From an uncultured Robinsoniella sp. (GTDB lineage Bacteria > Bacillota > Clostridia > Lachnospirales > Lachnospiraceae), in NCBI GenBank assembly GCA_900540475.1, contig UQGG01000019.1:62001-126000 (forward strand): 64,000 nt of DNA, given 5' to 3'. This document shows positions 44,812 through 53,994 of this stretch, piece after piece. The first letter of the stretch is position 1, and each line of letters opens with the position of its first letter. Made by a program: the position numbers and the translations under genes. The notes under the pieces are model-generated. The model was not told where the DNA came from. It ran no database searches and was given only the letters and a program-made list of their open reading frames with translations.

Positions 44812-46644
44812 AAGTAAGCATTCACGGTATTACTATTAATCAAAAACTCCTGGTGGCTTTAATCAGTCTGTCATGATTTAAATACATACCATATTGCTAT
44901 TAATCCAACAAGAGCAACCGATTTTTTATATCGACATCAGTTTCAATAAATCCCATATTACTATTAACCAAGTCCGGTTATCTGTTTCTATAAATTGTAA
45001 GAGTTTCAATACATCCTATATTACTATTAATCTGGATACCATCTGGAAATTGAAAAATCCCATTAATGTTTCAATACATCCTATATTACTATTAATCCGT
45101 CACACTCGGGGCAATCCAGCGCTGTAATAGGGATGTTTCAATACATCCTATATTACTATTAATCGTAAGCAAAACAAATGCAAGAGAGATAGAAATTGGT
45201 TTCAATACATCCTATATTACTATTAATCAATAGAGGCTCGTGTAATTGCCTGGCTGGCGGAGTTTCAATACATCCTATATTACTATTAATCAAGGACGTG
45301 GCACATTAACAACATCTGGAGGAATGTTTCAATACATCCTATATTACTATTAATCTTCAGGTTGGCGCATATTCCAAAAAGTCCAACGCGTTTCAATACA
45401 TCCTATATTACTATTAATCATAGAAACATACCGCATATACAGGAGCAGTATGTCGTTTCAATACATCCTATATTACTATTAATCGTAATTTAGGCACCTA
45501 AATTAAGGAGGTAAAAATGTTTCAATACATCCTATATTACTATTAATCTAATGCAGAAGCTGCTGTGATTTTATTCTCAGCGGTTTCAATACATCCTATA
45601 TTACTATTAATCTGGTATGGAACAACTATTACCAAGGAAGAAGAAAGTTTCAATACATCCTATATTACTATTAATCGAGTGGATGTAATGCTATACCGGT
45701 ATGGATGTAGTTTCAATACATCCTATATTACTATTAATCGGATTCCTGTAGAAATAGATACAATTGATTAAATGTTTCAATACATCCTATATTACTATTA
45801 ATCAAAAGAAAAAAGGAAAGCTATTGTATTTAGATAAGTTTCAATACATCCTATATTACTATTAATCAAGTCACTATATTCAATTTCAGCATACGTATCC
45901 GTTTCAATACATCCTATATTACTATTAATCGGGTTATTAAGGAAACTCCTGAGGTCATATTGTACCGTTTCAATACATCCTATATTACTATTAATCGGGG
46001 AAAAAGTGTAATTTTGAATTTCCCCTTAAAGTTTCAATACATCCTATATTACTATTAATCATACTACAAAAGTTTTTTATAGTTTTCAGGATTTGTTTCA
46101 ATACATCCTATATTACTATTAATCACTGTACTTTTGCGTTAAACCGCATGTAAACGAGTTTCAATACATCCTATATTACTATTAATCTGTTTAATGTTAT
46201 CTACCCGGTAGGCAGCATTTACAGTTTCAATACATCCTATATTACTATTAATCAAAAACCTTATATAAAATACGGCTGCCCGGTGTGGTTTCAATACATC
46301 CTATATTACTATTAATCTCCTTACTTTCGGCGTTTTCTCCGCTGTCTCTGGAGTTTCAATACATCCTATATTACTATTAATCTGTAATTCTTTTTGCAAT
46401 TCGGCCCGGTCATCCCCGTTTCAATACATCCTATATTACTATTAATCAAAAAGGAGAACAAATTATGTTAGTTACTGAAGCTTGTTTCAATACATCCTAT
46501 ATTACTATTAATCTCAGATAGATGCGCTGGATTGCGTACCATGAACGGGTTTCAATACATCCTATATTACTATTAATCCGGAAGCGGCTAGAATTTCGGC
46601 CAGTATCGCCGTTGGTTTCAATACATCCTATATTACTATTAATC
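44812..46644 (-). CRISPR. CRISPR array, 29 repeats (26 identical), no cas genes in window
   Basis: Repeats are 30 bp, starting GTTTCAATACATCC and ending ATTACTATTAATC as read on the plus strand; spacers are 33-37 bp. The 26 repeats from 45003 to 46644 are identical. At the left end the repeat at 44940-44969 has three changes, that at 44876-44905 is more degenerate, and that at 44812-44841 keeps mainly the last 13 bases; spacing of 33-34 bp continues through them. Decay on the left means the leader is on the right. Read on the minus strand the repeat ends ATTGAAAC, the usual 5' crRNA handle of clostridial type I-B or III arrays. The subtype cannot be set without cas genes. Confidence 0.97.
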
Positions 46645-46900
46645 CAACGTATTTCCCACATTCTTACTTCACACTATACCCCAAAACCCCCACAAAATCA
46701 AGCCTTTTCACATTCTTTACCAGCCCTCCCTACATTTTCACATCTAACCACATAATCCTCCTTTCCCCGCATATATCAAGCCTTTCCCACTCTTCTTGCA
46801 ATTTTACACCTGGTAAATTTATAAATAATCTTCCCCTATATTTTTCAAATTAAACAGTATATCTCACCACAAACAAGATATTATCAAAACTATGATCTAA
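46645..46900 (-). promoter_or_regulatory. CRISPR leader
   Basis: This is the stretch next to the undecayed end of the array, upstream in its direction of transcription. It is AT-rich and almost without G on the plus strand (G-rich/C-poor on the transcribed strand). It contains a 12-bp direct repeat (ATCAAGCCTTTT at 46697-46708, ATCAAGCCTTTC at 46775-46786) that could be an integration-factor or promoter motif. No coding frame. Confidence 0.65.
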
Positions 46901-46924
46901 CATAATTATTCTCTAAGCATTTTC

Positions 46925-47131
46925 TCATCTGCTAAAGAAGATCTTTATCATTCCTTTTGCCCGTATGCCTTTTACTGTATGTTTAAGAGCGTTACATTCA
47001 CAACATTTGGAGTTATAGTAGCTATAAAGAAAGTGTTCTTTTTGTAAATTTAGTCTATTTTTTTTATTGAAACAATCTCTGCATATCTCCGTGTTAATTA
47101 ATTGCTTTTTCAATTTCCATGGATTGATCAT
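46925..47131 (-). CDS. possible 68-residue Cys-motif protein
   Basis: A short frame with two cysteine pairs (ICRDCFNK near residue 18 and KCCECNAL near 43) that could form a zinc ribbon. Otherwise it is basic (many Lys/Arg). The ribosome binding site is poor (AGGAAAG directly against the ATG, GAGGGG further up). It lies where cas genes would be expected beside the leader but resembles no Cas protein. It may be spurious. Confidence 0.3.
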   Translation of the reverse strand: MINPWKLKKQLINTEICRDCFNKKNRLNLQKEHFLYSYYNSKCCECNALKHTVKGIRAKGMIKIFFSR

Positions 47132-47417
47132 CTTTCCTATTCCCCTCTTCTTGTATTTTTTATGTTCATTGCCATCGCTAATCAGCAGTAAGATGGTTTC
47201 TTCTCAACGTTTCTACTCAAAAAATCGAAATATTCAATTAAGAAACAATATAATCAACCAATTAACTAATTCTTAATTATAACACCAAAACACAATTTAA
47301 GGAGTTGGATGTATTGAAATGCAGCTTTTATGTAATGAAAGGCATTTCTATTATTAATTCGAAGCAAATAAAAATCGGTATTAGATTTTCTATAAATCTA
47401 ATACCGATGATTTTCTA
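47132..47417. other. AT-rich gap with a CRISPR-repeat fragment
   Basis: The stretch contains GGATGTATTGAAA at 47307-47319, identical to 13 bases at the handle end of the CRISPR repeat, and the terminator of the membrane-protein gene. There is no supported gene. Confidence 0.4.
47370..47412 (-). terminator. terminator of the membrane-protein gene
   Basis: ATCGGTATTAGAT / ATCTAATACCGAT, 13-bp arms; on the minus strand followed by TTTTTATTT. Confidence 0.85.
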
Positions 47418-49013
47418 TTATTGTTTTATATTTAAAACTATATTTGCCTGATCTCCCGGCGTATACTCGATTGTGATCTGATCCCCTTCATTATATTTAA
47501 TAATGTCCAGATAATCCACAACCGAAACATCAAAGATTTCATTATTGCCCTCTAACATAATGTAGTAATGAGAATTGCCTTCCACTACGCCCTGGGCTAT
47601 TTTCTTTATCTTACCCTTGGCTTCATTAACGGATCTTGTTTCTTCCGTTGCTATTCCATTTTGTTTCAAGAGACTGCGGTATGCTTTTTCACACTCAGCC
47701 GCTGTATCTCCTATCGCTACATTCTGGTATTTTTGAATATTAACCATGGCATACATTTTTACAAGACCTGCACCATCCTTTAATGCCATAAAATAGGTCG
47801 GTTCTCCTGCAATGTTCAAGAGTAACGGGAAGGTAGATTTATACCCCAGATGCTGCACCTGGCCTTCCGCCGAACCCATAGCGGAGTACTCCTCGGCTCC
47901 GTTGATCTCATAGAACCTGGTTTCCATCGTCCTCTGGTTCATCAGTACGAATCCTACATTGGACTGGTCGCCGCTGACAGAAGTGATACCGGTGTAAACC
48001 CAGACATCATCTTCCAGTGCCAGATAATTGTAACCGCTTGTGGTGCGCAGGCACCCTTTCTGTCCCAGAACGCTGTTAAAATAACCGTTCTTTAAGGTTC
48101 CATAGTAATCATAGAGCTGAACCAAAAGGTCGGCTGAATACACATGGTCAACCCACTGAGGACAATCTTCTACTGCAAAATCCTGTGTTTCTCCTGTTAT
48201 GGCATTGCAAAGTACCACACGTCCGATGGTAACGCCGCCAAATAAGCCGATATTGTATTTCTTAACCGGACATACCCAATATGGTGTTCCATTGTCATCG
48301 ATTTCAAAACTAAGTGTATCAAAAATATAAGTCGGATAACGGAACCTTAAATGTCTGTCTATATTCCGGTTCAAATGCTCTGACTGAGAGTATTTAATCG
48401 GTTTATCCAGTTTCACAAGCTCTGTATCCTGGGTTGCCATATCAATTTTAATATATGCCGGGATACCTTCTGACTGGTTAGTAAACCATTTGATCAGGTT
48501 GGCATATACCAGAGGTGTTACCCTTACCGGAGTATCCTGATAATTAATCTGTGTGTAGAGATCACTGACCTCAAACTGAGATACCATGTCAACCATGCTT
48601 CCCATTTTTCGATTTCCTAAAAGAGTAGCAGAATCTCTGTCCAAAAGAGGTATTTTGGAATAATCCGCTTCTTTGATATCCTCATTAAAATCCCTTGTCT
48701 CAACGCTGATCAGCTTCTGGTATTTATTTGCATTGATAATCGGGGAAGAAAGAATGCTTCCTCCAATATATACAATCACTACCAACGCCAGGATCCCAAC
48801 GCCGAATTTTAGTCCTTTGCTTTCTTTTGCATCTTCTACTGTCCGAATTCTGGGCAGTCCGTAAATAATAACAACAATGACCACTGCCGCCATCAGAAAT
48901 GTCCAGAAACCGGACGCATGAATATTAATAGCAGGCAAAGTTACGTAGTAATAGACTCCCGCGATCAAAAGGGCTGCAATGACCGCCAGAACTTTCCAAC
49001 CAAACTTTTTCAT
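47418..49013 (-). CDS. membrane-anchored protein of unknown function
   Basis: 531 residues. Three hydrophobic segments at the N-terminus (~5-27, 34-52, 69-89) are followed by a ~440-residue soluble part, presumably outside the cell. That part has paired beta/alpha-type segments (for example FEVSDLYTQINYQDTPVRVTP and YNIGLFGGVTIGRVVLCNA) and ends in a small OB-like domain (KIKKIAQGVVEGNSHYYIML, ~465-531). I cannot name the family. It lies upstream of the CRISPR leader on the same strand but has its own terminator, so it is not part of the array transcript. Confidence 0.8.
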   Translation of the reverse strand: MKKFGWKVLAVIAALLIAGVYYYVTLPAINIHASGFWTFLMAAVVIVVIIYGLPRIRTVEDAKESKGLKFGVGILALVVIVYIGGSILSSPIINANKYQKLISVETRDFNEDIKEADYSKIPLLDRDSATLLGNRKMGSMVDMVSQFEVSDLYTQINYQDTPVRVTPLVYANLIKWFTNQSEGIPAYIKIDMATQDTELVKLDKPIKYSQSEHLNRNIDRHLRFRYPTYIFDTLSFEIDDNGTPYWVCPVKKYNIGLFGGVTIGRVVLCNAITGETQDFAVEDCPQWVDHVYSADLLVQLYDYYGTLKNGYFNSVLGQKGCLRTTSGYNYLALEDDVWVYTGITSVSGDQSNVGFVLMNQRTMETRFYEINGAEEYSAMGSAEGQVQHLGYKSTFPLLLNIAGEPTYFMALKDGAGLVKMYAMVNIQKYQNVAIGDTAAECEKAYRSLLKQNGIATEETRSVNEAKGKIKKIAQGVVEGNSHYYIMLEGNNEIFDVSVVDYLDIIKYNEGDQITIEYTPGDQANIVLNIKQ

Positions 49014-49091
49014 AAAAATCTCCTCTCCAACTCTGTGGTAAAACTTTTCGTATAATCAACAATTATACGTTATACAGCTTTGAAATACAAA

Positions 49092-49928
49092 TTAATTTTG
49101 TATAAACATTTCCCGGAGCATGGCAATTTCTTTTGCCCATCCCTCATCGTCATTTGGTGTTTCCAGTACAAACGGCAGACTGCAAAGTGCAGGATGGTTG
49201 ATAATCCGTTTAAAAGCGTCGATTCCGATACTTCCCTCTCCAATTTTAGCATGCCTGTCCTTGTGGCTTTCAAATGGATTCTGGCTGTCATTTAAATGAA
49301 TGGCACGAAGACGGTCCAGACCGATTACGTTGTCGAATCGGGTAATTACGCCATCCAGGTCATTTACGATATCATATCCCGCATCCCAGACATGGCAGGT
49401 ATCCAGGCACACACCCAGTTTATCCGTCAATTCTACTTTATCGATAATCGCCTTTAATTCTTCAAAGGTACGCCCCACTTCACTTCCTTTGCCCGCCATA
49501 GTCTCCAGCAGAACGATTGTGGTCTGTTCCGGCTTCAGGATTTCATTCAGCATTTGTGCGATATAGTCAATCCCAATCTCTGCGCCCTGCTTTACGTGGC
49601 TTCCCGGATGAAAGTTGTAATAATTCCCGGGGGTATACTCCATTCTCCGTAAATCGTCTGCCATGGTATCTCTTGCAAATTTACGAAGTCCTTCATCAGC
49701 CGAACAGCCGTTTAGCGTATACGGGGCATGTGCGACGATTTTGGCAAAATCATGTTCTTTGGAAAGCTCCAGATATTTCGCAACATCCGCTTCATCAATC
49801 TCCTTTGCTTTTCCGCCTCTTGGATTACGGGTAAAAAAAGCAAATGTGTTGGCGCCCAGTTTCACCGCCTGTTTTCCCATTGCATAATATCCCTTGGAAG
49901 AAGAGATATGGCTACCTATGTTTAACAT
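49092..49928 (-). CDS. nfo: deoxyribonuclease IV (AP endonuclease)
   Basis: A 278-residue Nfo-type TIM barrel that incises abasic sites. MLNIGSHISSSKGYYAMG, VAHAPYTLNGCS, LLETMAGKGSEVGR, GVCLDTCHVWDAGYD and DRHAKIGEGSIG carry the trinuclear zinc ligands. It is next to recJ on the same strand; both are repair enzymes and the 40-bp gap suggests one transcript. Confidence 0.97.
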   Translation of the reverse strand: MLNIGSHISSSKGYYAMGKQAVKLGANTFAFFTRNPRGGKAKEIDEADVAKYLELSKEHDFAKIVAHAPYTLNGCSADEGLRKFARDTMADDLRRMEYTPGNYYNFHPGSHVKQGAEIGIDYIAQMLNEILKPEQTTIVLLETMAGKGSEVGRTFEELKAIIDKVELTDKLGVCLDTCHVWDAGYDIVNDLDGVITRFDNVIGLDRLRAIHLNDSQNPFESHKDRHAKIGEGSIGIDAFKRIINHPALCSLPFVLETPNDDEGWAKEIAMLREMFIQN

Positions 49929-49968
49929 TTTGTTTCCTCCTGTTATCTAACTCTGTTTACTGACTGCT

Positions 49969-51735
49969 TTACATATAATTCTGTATGACGATCTGCATAT
50001 TCCTCACATTTCGAAACACATTTACCTGGGGATAATAGGTTGCGGAGATAGAAACAGCATTTTCCCTGTTCTGATACATCTTCTCAACCTCTGACATCCC
50101 GAATTTTTCCGTTATATAAGTATTAAATTTTTCCACATCCCCAAAATACATGGCGTCCATCACCATACCCTGGGAATTTAAAACCTGCATTTTTATTACA
50201 TTCTTATTCTGCCCAAGAATTCTGGCACTTAACACATTCAGATTCTTTTCTGCAAATACCGGCTTGGGATTGGCTTTACCAAATGGCTCCAACACCTCCA
50301 GCTCCCCGATCAGCTCTTCTGATATATAATCGATCGGCATAGCTACGTCAATGGAAACTCTTGGGATAAAGTCCTCTTCCGTCAGGGTGGTAAGTTCATT
50401 CAGACGGATTCTCAAGTTTTCCACATCTTCTTTTTTGATCGACAGTCCTGCCGCCATTGGATGACCGCCGAACTTTGTGAATAATTCCTGGCATTTTACC
50501 ATTTCTTCAAACATGTTATAAGCCTCAATGGAACGCCCGGAACCTTTTACGCCGTCTTCTGCATCGGTCAAAACGAATACCGGCTTATGGAACCGTTCAC
50601 GGATGCGCCCGGCTATAATGCCCGCCAGGCTTTCATGGCAATCCGGCAGATAGACAACTAACACCTTATCGTTTTTTAACTCTGTGGTCTCCACCAGTTC
50701 CACTGCCTTTTCAAATCCTTCCAGTGTCATGGCCTTACGTTCGTCGTTTAAGCTTTTTAATTCCTCCGCCATTTGAAGGGCTTCCCCTTCTGTTTCCGCG
50801 AGCAGCAGCTCCAGGGCACGTTTCGCCGTATCCAGGCGACCGCTTGCATTGATGCAGGGACCGATAACAAATCCAATATGATAGGCACATATATCCGACT
50901 CATCCAGCCCGTTTACTTTTATTAAAGAACGCAGCCCATTATTCTGTGTATTGGTGAGGCGTCTAAGTCCCTCTTTGACGATAATACGGTTTTCACCGAT
51001 CAGATCCATAACATCTCCAACCGTGGCAATTGCTGCAAATTCAATAAAAGCCTCTGCCTCTTCCCGGGGGATCCGATGATCTTCAAACAAACAGGAAATC
51101 AGTTTGAACGCCACTGCCGCACCGCAGAGACTGGGAAACGGATAATTGCACTCCGGTTGTTTTGGATTAATAATGACATCTGCCTGTGGACGAAGACATA
51201 TCTTTTCCCCTGCTTCTTCTTTGAATAACAGCTCATGATGATCCGTTATAATCACGGTCATGCCCAGTTTTTTCGCATAGGCAATCTGATCAATAGCAGC
51301 TATACCATTGTCACAGGTCACAATGGTATCCACGCCTTCCTCGTATGCATACTGAATCAGCTGTTCATTGATCCCGTACCCGTCCTTCATTCTGTCGGGT
51401 ATCTCATAGTCTACATTGGCATTACACCGTTTCAACCCTTTATAAAGGATATAGGTGGCATTTACCCCGTCAATGTCATAATCTCCAATAATACGGATTT
51501 TTCTGCCCTCATTGATCTTGCTGTTCAAAAGGATGACAGCTTCTCTGGCGCCATGTAAAAGCTTCGGATCATGAAGATCCTTCAAGCCTCCGTTTAAATA
51601 TTCCTGAATCGCTTCATCTCCCACTATATCCCGGTTGCGTATTATCCTGGCAGTGACCGGATTAATCCCAAATTTGCCGGAAATCTGCTGAAAATCAGCT
51701 CTTTTTGCTGTGACAAACCATTTCTCCAAAATCAT
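49969..51735 (-). CDS. recJ: single-stranded-DNA-specific exonuclease RecJ
   Basis: About 588 residues, DHH family 5'-3' single-strand exonuclease. DHH motifs IIGDYDIDGVNATYIL and VIITDHHELL, DHHA1 motif VFVLTDAEDGVKGSGRS with FGGHPMAAGLSI, and a C-terminal OB domain. The frame opens at a GTG at 51753. The ATG at 51735 sits only a few bases from AAAGGAG, so a TTG at 51729 (MEKWFVTAKRADF, 8-nt spacing) is an equally good start. It is downstream of secDF, a conserved clostridial order. Confidence 0.95.
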   Translation of the reverse strand: MILEKWFVTAKRADFQQISGKFGINPVTARIIRNRDIVGDEAIQEYLNGGLKDLHDPKLLHGAREAVILLNSKINEGRKIRIIGDYDIDGVNATYILYKGLKRCNANVDYEIPDRMKDGYGINEQLIQYAYEEGVDTIVTCDNGIAAIDQIAYAKKLGMTVIITDHHELLFKEEAGEKICLRPQADVIINPKQPECNYPFPSLCGAAVAFKLISCLFEDHRIPREEAEAFIEFAAIATVGDVMDLIGENRIIVKEGLRRLTNTQNNGLRSLIKVNGLDESDICAYHIGFVIGPCINASGRLDTAKRALELLLAETEGEALQMAEELKSLNDERKAMTLEGFEKAVELVETTELKNDKVLVVYLPDCHESLAGIIAGRIRERFHKPVFVLTDAEDGVKGSGRSIEAYNMFEEMVKCQELFTKFGGHPMAAGLSIKKEDVENLRIRLNELTTLTEEDFIPRVSIDVAMPIDYISEELIGELEVLEPFGKANPKPVFAEKNLNVLSARILGQNKNVIKMQVLNSQGMVMDAMYFGDVEKFNTYITEKFGMSEVEKMYQNRENAVSISATYYPQVNVFRNVRNMQIVIQNYM

Positions 51736-51761
51736 TTCTCCTTTGTATATCACCTGAAAAT

Positions 51762-51797
51762 GAAAGATACCCCCGGTACAAGCATACCAGAGGTACT
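51762..51797 (-). terminator. possible terminator between secDF and recJ
   Basis: On the minus strand ACCTCTGG / CCGGGGGT (with G-U pairs) around a 10-base loop, followed by ATCTTTCATTTTC. Weak; read-through into recJ is likely. Confidence 0.35.
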
Positions 51798-51815
51798 TAC
51801 ATTTATTATTTATAA

Positions 51816-53963
51816 TTACTTTTTCTTTGTCTTAATTTTAGTCTTCAATACATACCAGAGTGCACCGGTAATACATACAGAAGAATAAGCTCCGCATACA
51901 ATACCAACCATCAGAGGCAGTGCAAACTCACGTATGGAAGAAACTCCCATGACAAACAGTACTGCAATCATGATAAATGTTGTAAGGGAAGTATAAATAC
52001 TTCTTGTAAGGGTCTGAGTGATACTCAGATTTACGATATCTGCAATGTTGTCTTTATTCTTCATGAGCGCCATATTCTCTCTGATTCTATCGAAGATAAC
52101 AATGGTGGCATTGATGGAATAACCAACAATTGTCAGCATACATGCGATAAATGTATTTCCTACCGATACTCTTGCAAGTGCATAGAATGCCAGTACTACT
52201 AATACATCGTGAAGCAGTGCAACAACTGCACTGGTAGCAAAACGCAGATCCTTAAACCGGAACCAGATATAGATCAGCATACAGATAGTAGCAACAACTA
52301 CCGCTATAATTGCATCGCTTCTCATCTCTGAACTTACAGTGGAAGAAATACTTTCTGCTGTAATAAGTGTGGTATCCACATCAAAGTCCTTCTTCAATGC
52401 ATCGCTTAATTCCTGTCTCTCATCCAGATTCAATTCTCTGGTTTTGATGATAACCTGATTTGTTCCGCTTACTTTCTGTGTCTGGATATTTGCATCCCCC
52501 GTTACTCCCTGTACCACAGGTTTTACCTTAGAATCAATATCCCCGATACTCAGATCTTCTTTAAATGTTACATTTGTAGAAGTACCACCCATGAATTCCA
52601 GGCTGTAATTCAATGATTTATTGCCCTGTACGCTGTTAAATATCATGGACGCAGGACCAACCAGAATCAGAATAATGGAAACAATGAAGAAAAGGTTTTT
52701 CTTGCTCAGGAAATTGATTGTTTTTCTTTCCTTCTGTTTTCCGTATAACTTTTCACCCTTTAATCCAAGCGTAAAGAATGCATTAATAATCAGTCTGGAA
52801 ATAACCAGTGCGGTGAACATGGATAACACAATACCAAGTGCCAGTGTCTGTGCGAATCCCTGCACGCTTCCTGTTCCCATTAAACCAAGCACTGCTGCTG
52901 CAATAAGGGTTGTAATATTACCATCAATAATAGCTGAAAATGCTTTCTGGAAACCGGATTTAATTGCAGATTTCACAGATTTTCCTGCTGCAACTTCTTC
53001 ACGGATTCTGGCATAGATAATAACGTTGGCATCCACCGCCATACCTATGGAAAGAATAATACCTGCAATACCCGGCAAGGTCAGGGTTAAATCAAATGCA
53101 TTCAGGCATAAAAGCATAAGGCCTGTGTAAATTAAAAGTGAAATACCCGCTACAATACCTGGAAGCAGATATACTACGATCATGAAAATAATAACGATTG
53201 CAAGACCAATAGCACCTGCAATTAAACTGCTTGAAATCGCTTCTTCACCAAGCTGTGCCCCAACCACGTTAGAACGGAGTTCTTCCAGTTCCAGTGAAAG
53301 TGAACCGATACGAATGGAGGATGCCAGTGTTTCTGCCTCTTCCTGATTAGCCATACCGGAGATATAAGCTTTTCCACCGGTAATTGCTTCATTTACTTTT
53401 GGTGCGCTGATTACATTGCCGTCATAGACAATTTTAATCTGTTTTCCAACATTTGCTGCAGTAGCATCTGCAAATTTAGTCGTTCCTTCTTTTGTAAGAA
53501 GCAGTTCTACAACATATTCCTTGTTGCCCATCTCATCGTTCTGAACTCTTGCTTCCGCACTGTCAACATCCGTACCATTTAATACAACGGTACCATCTGT
53601 TAGTTCAAACTGCAGAGAACCAGGCTTTCCAAGTTCTTCCAGAATCTTGTTCGCATCTGTTACACCGGGAATTTCGATGTTGATACGGTCACTGCCTTCC
53701 TGATAAACCTGTGCTTCTGTGCTGTACTGGGATACACGCTGCTGTAACTTGTAAATGGTATCCTTCATATCTTCTTCAGACGGAGTCTCATCTCCCACTG
53801 CCTGATATGTAATACTTACACCGCCGGATAAATCCAGACCGGTCTTAATATTTCTGGCAGAACCAGTTCCTGTAGGACCAAATCCCACTGATGTAGTAAA
53901 TGCCAAAAGCCCCAATAAGATTGTCATGGCAACTACTACAATAATCGCTTTTTGCTTGTTCAT
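51816..53963 (-). CDS. secDF: fused protein-export membrane protein SecDF
   Basis: 715 residues, SecD and SecF fused. SecD part (~1-400): GLDLSGGVSITYQAVG, the periplasmic-type domain, then six membrane segments with LPGIAGIILSIGMAVDANVII. SecF part (~420-715): YSLEFMGGTSTNVTF and the YSINATIVIFDRIREN motif. It uses the proton motive force to help complete Sec export. GAAGGAGAAGCATC precedes the ATG. It directly follows the SCIFF maturase, an order conserved in Clostridia. Confidence 0.97.
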   Translation of the reverse strand: MNKQKAIIVVVAMTILLGLLAFTTSVGFGPTGTGSARNIKTGLDLSGGVSITYQAVGDETPSEEDMKDTIYKLQQRVSQYSTEAQVYQEGSDRINIEIPGVTDANKILEELGKPGSLQFELTDGTVVLNGTDVDSAEARVQNDEMGNKEYVVELLLTKEGTTKFADATAANVGKQIKIVYDGNVISAPKVNEAITGGKAYISGMANQEEAETLASSIRIGSLSLELEELRSNVVGAQLGEEAISSSLIAGAIGLAIVIIFMIVVYLLPGIVAGISLLIYTGLMLLCLNAFDLTLTLPGIAGIILSIGMAVDANVIIYARIREEVAAGKSVKSAIKSGFQKAFSAIIDGNITTLIAAAVLGLMGTGSVQGFAQTLALGIVLSMFTALVISRLIINAFFTLGLKGEKLYGKQKERKTINFLSKKNLFFIVSIILILVGPASMIFNSVQGNKSLNYSLEFMGGTSTNVTFKEDLSIGDIDSKVKPVVQGVTGDANIQTQKVSGTNQVIIKTRELNLDERQELSDALKKDFDVDTTLITAESISSTVSSEMRSDAIIAVVVATICMLIYIWFRFKDLRFATSAVVALLHDVLVVLAFYALARVSVGNTFIACMLTIVGYSINATIVIFDRIRENMALMKNKDNIADIVNLSITQTLTRSIYTSLTTFIMIAVLFVMGVSSIREFALPLMVGIVCGAYSSVCITGALWYVLKTKIKTKKK

Positions 53964-53994
53964 GATGCTTCTCCTTCTCTCTCATTTGTAATCT

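Noticed and set aside
47314..47466. Small frame (TTG start after AAGGAG) over the CRISPR-repeat fragment
   Set aside because: It would read through the strong terminator at 47370-47412 into the next gene; not credible.
46645..49013. cas genes beside the CRISPR leader
   Set aside because: The 68-codon Cys-motif frame and the 531-residue membrane protein show no Cas motifs.
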